A stretch of 10,124 nt of DNA from SIG673 sp045658525 (lineage in GTDB: Bacteria; Bacillota; Clostridia; Oscillospirales; CAG-272), in assembly GCA_045658525.1 (NCBI GenBank), contig JAZOVD010000099.1:1-10124 (forward strand). Direction: 5' to 3'. Below the pieces are notes generated by a model that saw nothing but the letters and a program-made list of their open reading frames with translations, ran no database searches and was not told the origin of the DNA. The translations under genes and the position numbers were made by a program. Below are positions 1 to 7,000 of this stretch, one piece after another (the stretch's first letter is position 1; the number at the start of each line of letters is the position of its first letter).

Positions 1-48
1 ATCTGCGAGGGAGTCCCCAAGAAAAAGTTCAAGAAAGATAACGTATAA
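1..48 (+). CDS. 3' end of an unidentified gene (partial)
   Basis: Frame 1 is open from the window edge to a TAA at 46-48 and encodes a 15-residue basic tail, ICEGVPKKKFKKDNV. Only the C-terminus is visible, so the product cannot be named. The case for a real gene is the short lysine-rich tail followed 3 bases later by a plus-strand intrinsic terminator (52-81), the usual arrangement at the end of a transcription unit. It converges on the minus-strand gene that ends at 67. The call rests on context and not on a recognised domain. Confidence 0.5.
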   Translation: MCEGVPKKKFKKDNV

Positions 49-51
49 AAG

Positions 52-81
52 AAAAGGTATCTGTTTTCAGATGCCTTTTTT
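52..81 (+). terminator. Intrinsic terminator shared by convergent genes
   Basis: A 12-bp stem (52-63 with 68-79, one T-G wobble) closes a TTTT loop and is followed by a run of T (76-81) on the plus strand, a standard rho-independent terminator for the gene ending at 48. Read on the minus strand the hairpin is the same but the T run is only four, so it probably also works, less strongly, for the opposing gene. That gene's TGA stop (67-69) sits at the loop and its last codons form one arm of the stem. Confidence 0.8.
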
Positions 82-807
82 CCTATATAGATAAGCGTTT
101 CCTTTCTTTCCGTCGCGGATAAGTATCCCTATGTCGGTCAAGACGCGTAAAACGAGAGAACATTCGCTTCGATCTAACCCGGAAGCGTCGGAAAACTCTT
201 TCGTTCCGAATATATCGGGGAGAGATTTGGGTAAAAAATCAGCGTAATCTGCCGGACGGGAATAGGTTTTGTCGCCGAGCAATGCCGTCGGAATGCGTTC
301 CGTCTCTATGTAACGCTTTTCTCTGCGGCGGCGTTTTACCGTGCTGTCGCGTAAGCGATGCTCGTCTATCTTGACGGTTATTACTCTTAAACGAAAGTTT
401 GGATGCGAGATATAAGCGGAGATCCTGTACAGCTCTCGGAAAAGGTCGTATAAAGAGCCCTTTACGGGGCTTTTTCTTATTTTCAGCTCTCCGGTTGAAA
501 GCTCGGTGGTCAAAAGCCGTTTTTCTCCGATCGCGGGATAGATGACGGTGAACGTTCCTTCGTCAAGCAGTGCGTCTAATTTCTTTCTTAGACGGTCAAA
601 ATAACGCGTCTGTATCTCGAAAACGCCATCATCAGTTACTGCGTCACAAACGAACCCGCAACGCTTGATCTCGTGCATCGCGTTATCGGGCTGGACGTAA
701 TATTTTAAGGTGTGATGCAGCTTATGCTCGGCAAGAGTGCCAATGCCGCCGCTGTTTTCTATTCTGAGAGCCGCTTCTGTGGCGAGCTCGAAAAGCTCGG
801 TATCCAT
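67..807 (-). CDS. PD-(D/E)xK nuclease-like protein with C-terminal winged-helix-like segment
   Basis: A 246-residue soluble protein with no signal peptide or membrane segment. It resembles a family of uncharacterised clostridial proteins I recognise by pattern but cannot name. The N-terminal 100 residues have the order expected of a PD-(D/E)xK-type core: E27 in a helix (TLAEHKLHHTLK), D55 (CDAV) and E64-I-Q66 (FEIQT), then a basic helix (RYFDRLRKKL) and a strand (FTVIYPAI). The usual Lys is Gln here, a replacement known in some members of the superfamily. Residues 157-166 are very basic (KRRRREKRY), and 200-243 read like a winged helix (GTKEFSDASGLDRSE, then VLRVLTDIGILIRDGKKG). DNA or RNA binding is therefore likely; nuclease activity is inference. 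Its ATG overlaps the stop of the asparaginase gene (TAATG), and GGAGGAG lies 7 bases upstream, inside that gene, so the two are probably translationally coupled. Confidence 0.7.
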   Translation of the reverse strand: MDTELFELATEAALRIENSGGIGTLAEHKLHHTLKYYVQPDNAMHEIKRCGFVCDAVTDDGVFEIQTRYFDRLRKKLDALLDEGTFTVIYPAIGEKRLLTTELSTGELKIRKSPVKGSLYDLFRELYRISAYISHPNFRLRVITVKIDEHRLRDSTVKRRRREKRYIETERIPTALLGDKTYSRPADYADFLPKSLPDIFGTKEFSDASGLDRSECSLVLRVLTDIGILIRDGKKGNAYLYRKKGI

Positions 808-1787
808 TACATATCTCCTCCGAGTGGCAAGGCGACGTGCTTTTCGGCATCAAGATCCTTTTGAGAGAAAAGAAGCCAAAGCTTTATCAGCATAGCGTTT
901 GGCGAGGTAAGTGGAGGTAGGCGTAAAAAGCCAAGCTTGGGATAGCTCTCCATCGTTTCGTAGTCTGCGTTTGCTCCCGTTCCGCTTACGTAAACGGTTA
1001 TATTACGCTTTTTACAAAGCTCCGCGAAACGCTTTGTCTCCCGACTGTCCGTATTGAGTGTTCCCGAGTGGTAAGGACAAAGTATGACTGCTTTTGTTCT
1101 CTTGCCGAGCGCGGGATATGTCATTCCGGGGTAAACTGTTACAAATGCTACGGGGCATAACGCTGAAAGCTTATGCGGCCGTAATCTGAAATCATCGGGC
1201 TTTTCGGCATAATCGTTGTTTTTGATGAGCTTTTCGTTTTCCACGATACCGTAGAACGCGCCCGCAGATGAGGAAAACGCCGTTTCGTATGGAAGCTGCT
1301 GCATAAGTCTTGAACCTCTGTGGACCGCTACCGATCTACTGGTTGTCGGATATACGGCAAATGATCCGCGGGCGTTACCGTCCGCTATAACGCTTATCGC
1401 GGCTCGCAGGTTTGCGTGACCGGACGAAAGCGGGTCGGTTAACGGCAGATCAGCGCAAACTGTGACACAGGGGATAGATGAAACGCCGAGAACGTAGGAA
1501 AGCGCGGCGGCTGTATAGATCGCCGTATCGCTTCCGTGAGTAACGATTATTCCGCCGTATTTTTTGGAATCGGCGGCTCTTTTTACGCAATTTATTATTT
1601 TCGACAGTACCCTTCCGTCGAGTGTTTCGCTCAGTACCGAGCATAGATGGCGGTGGCGGAAACGAACTCCTTTTATTTCTTTGGAAAGCTTTGTGAGTAT
1701 AGGAGTTATGTCGTTATGTGGAACGAGAACTCCGTTTTCGCTTTTGCAGCTTATAGTGCCGCCTGTGTGTATGACGAGAATATCCAT
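807..1787 (-). CDS. Type I (cytoplasmic) L-asparaginase family protein
   Basis: A 326-residue protein of the bacterial L-asparaginase family, which hydrolyses L-asparagine to aspartate and ammonia. There is no signal peptide, so it is cytoplasmic. The N-terminal signature HTGGTIS (7-13) holds the nucleophilic Thr11. The second signature, THGSDT (83-88), gives Ser86-Asp87 where the family usually has Thr-Asp. The C-terminal domain has the PYHSGT loop (238-243) and VSGTGAN (267-273). In the segment matching the family's RGxRxxK, this protein reads RGSRLMQQ (157-164), so the catalytic-triad Lys appears to be Gln163; activity may be weak, altered or absent. I chose the start at 1787 because AAGGCGG lies 8 bases upstream and the core signature follows at once. 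An in-frame ATG at 1820 would add 11 residues but has a poor ribosome site and lies in the likely promoter. It is the first gene of a two-gene operon with the nuclease-like gene. Confidence 0.85.
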   Translation of the reverse strand: MDILVIHTGGTISCKSENGVLVPHNDITPILTKLSKEIKGVRFRHRHLCSVLSETLDGRVLSKIINCVKRAADSKKYGGIIVTHGSDTAIYTAAALSYVLGVSSIPCVTVCADLPLTDPLSSGHANLRAAISVIADGNARGSFAVYPTTSRSVAVHRGSRLMQQLPYETAFSSSAGAFYGIVENEKLIKNNDYAEKPDDFRLRPHKLSALCPVAFVTVYPGMTYPALGKRTKAVILCPYHSGTLNTDSRETKRFAELCKKRNITVYVSGTGANADYETMESYPKLGFLRLPPLTSPNAMLIKLWLLFSQKDLDAEKHVALPLGGDM

Positions 1788-1815
1788 TTGTTTTTCCGCC
1801 TTTTCGTAGTAGCTG

Positions 1816-1853
1816 ATCATATTTTATCACACTTTTCCCGAAAATAAAAGTGT
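1816..1853 (-). promoter_or_regulatory. Putative asparaginase promoter/operator with 8-bp dyad
   Basis: On the minus strand a TATGAT (-10-like, 1816-1821) lies about 28 bases before the chosen asparaginase start, with no convincing -35 hexamer. Just upstream is a perfect inverted repeat, ACACTTTT, 9 bases, AAAAGTGT (1829-1836 and 1846-1853). A dyad of this size placed between -10 and -35 is typical of a repressor site, but no regulator is identified. The repeat is seen directly; its function is inferred. Confidence 0.35.
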
Positions 1854-1873
1854 TTTTACGAAAAACGTATAAA

Positions 1874-1897
1874 AAAATTCCTTTCGGGGAGAATTTT
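1874..1897. repeat. 7-bp inverted repeat upstream of spoVAC
   Basis: AAAATTC (1874-1880) and GAATTTT (1891-1897) form a perfect 7-bp inverted repeat around a 10-base spacer, in the middle of the divergent asparaginase/spoVAC intergenic region. It is not followed by a convincing T run, so it is not a normal terminator. It could be a regulator site for either operon, but AT-rich sequence gives such repeats by chance fairly often. Confidence 0.3.
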
Positions 1898-1932
1898 CGA
1901 TATAAGGTCTCTAAACGCAACGGAGGGATGGT

Positions 1933-2385
1933 ATGAATACTACTAAGGAAGAATATAAAAAGTACGCGGAAAGGCACGCTCATCCGTCGCCGACCGTGAA
2001 AAACTGTGTGAAAGCGTTTGTCGTGGGCGGTATAATATGCTGTGTCGGTCAACTTTTGTTTTTGCTTTATTCGGCGTTCGGAATGGATGAGATACAGGCG
2101 AGGACCTTGGTATCGATAACGCTCATTTTTCTGGCGGTTATCCTGACGGGTCTTGATATATTCGATGAGATAGCGAAATTCGGAGGCGCGGGTACGCTCG
2201 TTCCGATAACGGGATTTGCTAACGCCGTTGTATCTCCCGCGATAGACACGAAAGCTGAGGGTTGGGTGCTTGGTGTTGGCGGCAAGCTGTTTACTGTTGC
2301 GGGTCCTGTAATACTTTACGGCACACTCGCTTCGGCTATATACGGCGTGTTATATTTTGTGGTCGTGACTATAATGACCGTGTAA
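1933..2385 (+). CDS. spoVAC: Stage V sporulation protein AC
   Basis: A 150-residue integral membrane protein of the SpoVAC/SpoVAE family, part of the SpoVA machinery in the inner spore membrane. This takes up calcium-dipicolinate from the mother cell during sporulation and releases it at germination. The B. subtilis SpoVAC has been reported to behave as a mechanosensitive channel. Seen here: a hydrophilic N-terminus with HPSP (17-20), a first membrane segment from about 27 to 50 (FVVGGIICCVGQLL), a second at 58-75 ending in LTG, the family signature FGGAGTLVPITGF (83-95), and C-terminal hydrophobic segments from about 112 to 149. Length is normal. The start has GGAGG 6 bases upstream. It is the first gene of a three-gene operon; spoVAD follows after 15 bases. 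Forespore sigma-G control is expected from the family, but I could not place a convincing sigma-G promoter. Confidence 0.95.
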   Translation: MNTTKEEYKKYAERHAHPSPTVKNCVKAFVVGGIICCVGQLLFLLYSAFGMDEIQARTLVSITLIFLAVILTGLDIFDEIAKFGGAGTLVPITGFANAVVSPAIDTKAEGWVLGVGGKLFTVAGPVILYGTLASAIYGVLYFVVVTIMTV

Positions 2386-2400
2386 GCGGAGGTGTAGGAT

Positions 2401-3417
2401 ATGTATAAAAAGGATATGGGAAAGATACTGAGGTTTGACAGCAGACCGACGGTCATATCTTGTGCTTCGGTGGTTGGTAAAAAAGAACATGAGGGTCCCC
2501 TTTCGGAATATTTTGATATGCACGACCCGAGCGATAAGTTCGGTAAGGATACGTTTGAAAAGGCAGAGAGCGAGATGCAACGTCTTGCGCTCAATACCGC
2601 GCTCGCTAAGGCTGAGCTTAAAAGCGATGACGTCGGAGCGGTATTCGCGGGAGACCTTATGAATCAATGCACAGGCTCATCATACGGTCTCGCGAGCTTC
2701 GGGATACCTTATTTCGGGCTTTACGGAGCGTGCTCGACAGCAGCTGAGGGGATTATGCTCGCGTCGATGTCTGTGGATAAAGGTGTTTTCGGGGTCGCGG
2801 CATCCGTCTCCTCGTCGCATAATTGCTCCGCGGAACGGCAGTTCCGTTTCCCTCTTGAATACGGCTCTCAACGTCCACCGACGGCGCAGTGGACCGCAAC
2901 AGCTGCGGGGGCGTTTGTTATCGGTCACGCGAACAAAGGGATTATGGCTGTGACCGAGGCGCTTCCCGGACGAATAATCGACAAGGGAATAAACGACGCT
3001 AACAACATGGGCGCGGCTATGGCTCCGGCGGCGGCGGATACTATTCTTCGTTATTTTTTGTGCGGAGGGCGTGACCCGAAGGAGTTTGATCTCATAGTCA
3101 CGGGCGACCTCGGTGAGGAGGGACACGCTATATGCCGTGAGCTGATGGAAAACGAGGGGCTTATTCTCGGTGACAACTTCAATGATTGCGGTAAGCTGAT
3201 ATACGACGGGGCGCGTCAGGATACCCATAGCGGGGGTTCGGGGTGCGGTTGCAGTGCTTCTGTTATCGCGGGATACGTTGCGCGCAAATTCGCTGACGGT
3301 GAGATAAAGAACGCGCTTTTGATAGGTACGGGTGCGCTTATGAGCCCGTCGTCGATACAGCAAGGACTGAGTATAGCGGGAATAGGGCATCTTGTAAGAC
3401 TGGAAACGGTGGGTTAA
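2401..3417 (+). CDS. spoVAD: Stage V sporulation protein AD
   Basis: A 338-residue soluble protein with a thiolase-like fold. In B. subtilis, SpoVAD binds dipicolinic acid directly and is thought to work with SpoVAC and SpoVAE in DPA transport at the spore inner membrane. The sequence shows the family pattern throughout: AGDLMNQ (83-89), the LYGACSTAAEG segment (107-117) at the place of the thiolase active-site cysteine (Cys111 here), QRPPTAQWTATAAGA (157-171), a glycine/cysteine-rich SGGSGCGCSAS loop near 276-286, and the C-terminal GIGHLVRLE. It has no signal peptide or membrane segment and is of normal length. GGAGG is 8 bases before the ATG. It sits between spoVAC (15 bases upstream) and spoVAEb (20 bases downstream to the chosen start), the canonical order. 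Confidence 0.96.
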   Translation: MYKKDMGKILRFDSRPTVISCASVVGKKEHEGPLSEYFDMHDPSDKFGKDTFEKAESEMQRLALNTALAKAELKSDDVGAVFAGDLMNQCTGSSYGLASFGIPYFGLYGACSTAAEGIMLASMSVDKGVFGVAASVSSSHNCSAERQFRFPLEYGSQRPPTAQWTATAAGAFVIGHANKGIMAVTEALPGRIIDKGINDANNMGAAMAPAAADTILRYFLCGGRDPKEFDLIVTGDLGEEGHAICRELMENEGLILGDNFNDCGKLIYDGARQDTHSGGSGCGCSASVIAGYVARKFADGEIKNALLIGTGALMSPSSIQQGLSIAGIGHLVRLETVG

Positions 3418-3437
3418 AGAAAGGAACGGTGACGGAA

Positions 3438-3803
3438 ATGGAGATATTATGGGGATTTGCAAAAGCCTTTGCTGTCGGCGGACTGCTCTGCACGTTCGCG
3501 CAGATACTGATAGATAAAACCAAGCTTACACCGGCGAGAATATTGGTCGGATACGTGGTTACGGGTGTCGTGCTGACGGGAATGGGCCTTTATGCTCCGC
3601 TTGTCGAATTTGCGGGAGCAGGGGCGACGGTTCCGCTCACGGGGTTTGGTTATACCCTTGCGAAGGGGGTGGAAAAGGCGGTAAATGAAACGGGACTGCT
3701 CGGTGCGCTCACGGGTGGCATAACGGCGGCTGCCGGTGGGATAGCGTCGTCTATCGTGTTTGGATTTGTCGCTGCGCTAATTTTTCCTTCCAGACCGAAG
3801 TGA
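3438..3803 (+). CDS. spoVAE: Stage V sporulation protein AE (AEb type)
   Basis: A 121-residue membrane protein, third member of the SpoVA DPA-transport set. It is a paralogue of SpoVAC: both have a first segment of the form FAVGGLLC...AQ, a second ending in LTG, and the signature FAGAGATVPLTGF (here 58-70). The cytoplasmic stretch IDKTKLTPARILVG (25-38) is typical of SpoVAEb. Hydrophobic segments fall at about 8-25, 36-55, 87-100 and 101-116. I prefer the ATG at 3438 because it gives the usual short N-terminus (MEILWGFAKAF); AGGA lies 12 bases upstream. A GTG at 3429, three codons earlier, is in frame but only about 3 bases from the ribosome site. It ends in TGA. No clear terminator follows. 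Confidence 0.94.
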   Translation: MEILWGFAKAFAVGGLLCTFAQILIDKTKLTPARILVGYVVTGVVLTGMGLYAPLVEFAGAGATVPLTGFGYTLAKGVEKAVNETGLLGALTGGITAAAGGIASSIVFGFVAALIFPSRPK

Positions 3804-3966
3804 ATAGTGTGTTTCGGAGAATAATGTCGCTTAAAAACGAGTTGTGGTCATATTGAACTAAAAAATACAGCGCGCGTTGGATAGTATGCACAAAGTGCAA
3901 AAAAAGATCGAAAAAATATCGAAAATTTTGTTCATTCTAAACGCTCTGTGTTTAAAATATATATGC

Positions 3967-3987
3967 CAATGTTCAAAATATACATTG
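3967..3987. promoter_or_regulatory. Candidate operator overlapping the lipoprotein -35
   Basis: CAATGT (3967-3972) and ACATTG (3982-3987) form a 6-bp inverted repeat with a 9-base spacer. The right arm overlaps the -35 hexamer (3985-3990), a position where a bound protein would block or recruit RNA polymerase. The repeat is short and could be chance. Confidence 0.25.
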
Positions 3988-4013
3988 CTATCTTTTATAA
4001 ATAATGATATAAT
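3985..4013 (+). promoter_or_regulatory. Sigma-A type promoter of the lipoprotein gene
   Basis: TTGCTA (3985-3990), a 17-base spacer and a perfect TATAAT (4008-4013) make a strong vegetative promoter. Transcription would start near 4020, giving a leader of about 30 bases that ends with AAAGGAG (4037-4043). The spacing to the gene and the lack of any other candidate make the assignment fairly secure. Confidence 0.8.
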
Positions 4014-4036
4014 AATGGCAACGAAATATATTTTGC

Positions 4037-4043
4037 AAAGGAG
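4037..4043 (+). promoter_or_regulatory. Ribosome binding site fixing the lipoprotein start
   Basis: AAAGGAG lies 8 bases before the ATG at 4052. An upstream in-frame GTG at 4043 overlaps this site and so cannot be the start; the ATG gives a proper signal peptide beginning MKKIRF. Confidence 0.85.
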
Positions 4044-4051
4044 TGCAATAT

Positions 4052-7000
4052 ATGAAGAAAATTAGATTTCTTGCAGCCCTGCTCGTGATACTGATGCTTC
4101 CGCTCAGTGTTCTGTTCGGCTGTAATAAACCCGACGAGGATCCTGATAATGACGATCCCGACGTTAATGAAAACGAGGGTGAAAATAACAACCAGGGCGG
4201 AGGCGGAAACGGTGGCGGAAACGACGATGACATTTCGAGTAAGCCTACCGATAACGACGGTCTCAGCGGAAACGGTTATCTCGTTATGTTCAATTTCGAC
4301 GTAGCGAAGAGAGGCGATTTCCCTGATGTCGTGCCTTATTCCAGATATATCAAGCCCACCGCGAATCAGAAGGGTACGATCTATATCATAGACGACAAGG
4401 GTGGTAAGAACGGCAGCGGCGCATTGCTTATACAGCGTACCGGAAGCAACGCGGCATCCTCTGTTGCATTTATGACTACCGCGCTCGGCGGCACCTTCGG
4501 TACTCAGCACACCCTTGAGTTTGATATAAAGCTCGGTAAGGGACTTCTCGGGGATACACTTGAGGTCAGAGCCGATAAGGGTTCCGGACAGACGCTTCTT
4601 TCCTTCACTCCAGATGGAAAGATACTTGACTGTGACGGAACGGTCGTTTTTGAGACCGATAAGCTCAGTGAGTGGGTACATATAGCTCTTTGTGTTGACG
4701 ACCGTGCGCGTACTTACAGCACGTACGTAAACGGCGTAAAGAAGAACGCAGAGCTTGCTTTCTCCAACAGTGCGTATCCTACCACGGACCTTACTCAGTA
4801 TATGTTCAAGCTCGCGGGTGATACCTACGTTGATACGTATTGCTATCTTGATAATATGGCATTCATCGACGGACTTGTTCCTAAGGAGCATACTTCAAAC
4901 GACATAGTGTACAAGGATTACTACACTCAGAAGTTTGACGTGCTGACTGCTTCCAAGACGGATGCGAACGGCAATGTTTTCCCGAACCTTGATGGACTTC
5001 TTGCCGCGTATGCTTCAACCAAGCTTGATGTTAAGGTAAGCTCAACCCCCTATACATCTTCCTCTATGCTTTCTATGGCTCAGGCACTTACGATAGTTAA
5101 GCTTGATTCCAACGGAACGGTTGTTGATGAGGTTTACACCGATTACGGTGTTCTTATGGGACTCTACGATTACGGTGAGCCTGTCGGCGGCAAGCTTTAC
5201 GTAAGCGGCGAGGGCGAAGACGCCAAGTACATAGATTTCAATTCCAACAAGGGTCTTACCTTTGATTCCAAGAACATTCTTGGAGACGGTCAGGAAATAT
5301 CCGGTAAATATTCAGTTTACGGAACGGAGACTGCCGTTAAGGTAAAGCTTACTTACGGTGAAAAGTTCGATAAGGTCCTGTACTGCCAGATAAATGACGG
5401 AGTTCTTTCCACTTATGCGGATGAGAAATTCCAGACTCAGACAGCTACCGGTTACAGCTGTGTTTCCGAACCCTTTAATAAGGTAGAGTATTCTTACAGT
5501 GATGATACCGTTAAGCTTTCAATACTTGTAAACGCTTATACTGGTAAGGCTTCTATTGTTATAAATGACGGAACTCTTGATGTTGACGCTTCTGACGCGA
5601 CCTTCGCGTATGATGCGGATACCAAGATACTTTCGGTAACCGTAGGCGATGATACCTATGAGTTTACATATAATGAAGAGATCATTCCCGAGCCGGAGGA
5701 GGGATCTGATGAGACTCCCGAGGCAATTCCAGCAACGTTCAGCTATACGCTTGGTGATGACGTAAAGACACTTACAAAGACGGTATTCGAGGAGTACATT
5801 CCCGCGGAAGAGGCTGACTCGTATGAATACGCTGTTCGTTACCAGAACTTCTCAAGCGGTGTTGCTGATCTGAGCATCATGGTCGATACTACGAATTTTA
5901 ATCCTGAACATTGGCAGAGAGTAAAATTTGAATACTACATCTCTGAGGAGATGGCAAACGACAGTTATCAGTTCCTTGCTTACTTGGATACCGGAACAAG
6001 TGCTACCGGTTGGTCTTATTTGAGTAGCGTTATAAAGCATACGATACCGGGTTGGTATGAACTCGATATTGCTATTGGTGACATGCAGGTCAACAGAAAC
6101 GGAGTTTTTGAAACTTTCACAGGTAAAGTGGATTTGGCGATGGGTGGTTGGTCCAATGGACCTACCGGAAGTTCCGGAACGGCTACTGACGGTTATGCGC
6201 TTTACATAAGAAACTTCCAGTTCGTTTCCAACGTTGCGGTAGTCGTTGACGGTCCCGATGAACCCGCTGAGGGAGAAGATCCTTGCGAGCATATCGACGA
6301 GGATGGAAACACTCTCATGGTTCCCGTTGCTGAGAGAGTAGAGCCTACTTGCTCAGTTGGTGGATATGCGCTTGTAAAGTGCTCTGTATGTAACGCTACT
6401 ATGATAGACGACACTAAGGTCATATACGATCCTGTCGGTCATGATTATACCGATGCGGCAGTGCTTACTGAGGACGCAACCTGTACAAAGAACGGATATA
6501 CGTACCATTACTGTAACACCTGCGGCGAATTTGAGCAGATAGATATTTTGGAAGCCGTTGGCCACGACATAGTCAACAACTATATTGCACAGACAAAGAC
6601 CGTTGTTTCTACCTGCCGTGTCTGCGGTGTGGAGAGTGAAGTAAAGCTTTCCGATAGTCTTATGGCTTTCGAAGATAAGATCAGCCAGGGTGGTCTTGAA
6701 AGCAGTGAATACTTCTACATTTCTAATACGGTCAACAGCACACTTGATATTGGTGGTTATGAGATCGAGACTGAGGCACCTACGAACGGAATAGCACAGC
6801 TTCAGTGTAAGTTCACCAAGGGAACTGCTGTTCAGCTTCCCGATGGAACCTACGCATATAAGCTCCAAAGAGCTCCCGGAACCAAGAAAGACTCTTACGT
6901 TGACTTCCTTCTTAATAAGAAGTTCGGTGAGGGTGGACACTTCGTATGTGAGTTCGATTTCAGACTCGGCGGTGCTAATGCCAACGGTGAGTATGATCCT

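Larger units (their letters stand above)
3804..4051. other. AT-rich intergenic region after spoVAE
   Basis: This 248-base gap holds no credible gene. Its left part shows no hairpin plus T run, so transcription of the spoVA operon may end diffusely or by another mechanism. In the middle, ATCGAAAA occurs twice (3907-3914 and 3918-3925), start to start 11 bases, about one helical turn. Its right part holds the promoter and ribosome site of the lipoprotein gene. A short open frame at 3877-4065 crosses that promoter and is not believed. Confidence 0.6.

Noticed and set aside
1788..1820. Upstream ATG (1820) as the asparaginase start
   Set aside because: It overlaps the TATGAT promoter-like element and has a poor ribosome site, whereas the ATG at 1787 has AAGGCGG 8 bases upstream.
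1854..1932. Sigma-G promoter for the spoVA operon
   Set aside because: The only -10-like candidate (GATATAA near 1899-1905) matches poorly and no -35 element lies at the right distance, so none is claimed despite the biological expectation.
2680..3462. 260-codon minus-strand open frame opposite spoVAD
   Set aside because: Arg/Ser-rich translation without domain pattern; spoVAD on the plus strand is certain.
3877..4065. Short plus-strand open frame in the spoVAE-lipoprotein gap
   Set aside because: It runs through the TTGCTA/TATAAT promoter and into the lipoprotein start, with no ribosome site of its own.
3995..4891. 298-codon open frame on the minus strand opposite the lipoprotein gene
   Set aside because: It lies across the lipoprotein promoter, ribosome site and signal peptide, has no ribosome site or family resemblance, and is explained by the codon bias of the plus-strand gene.
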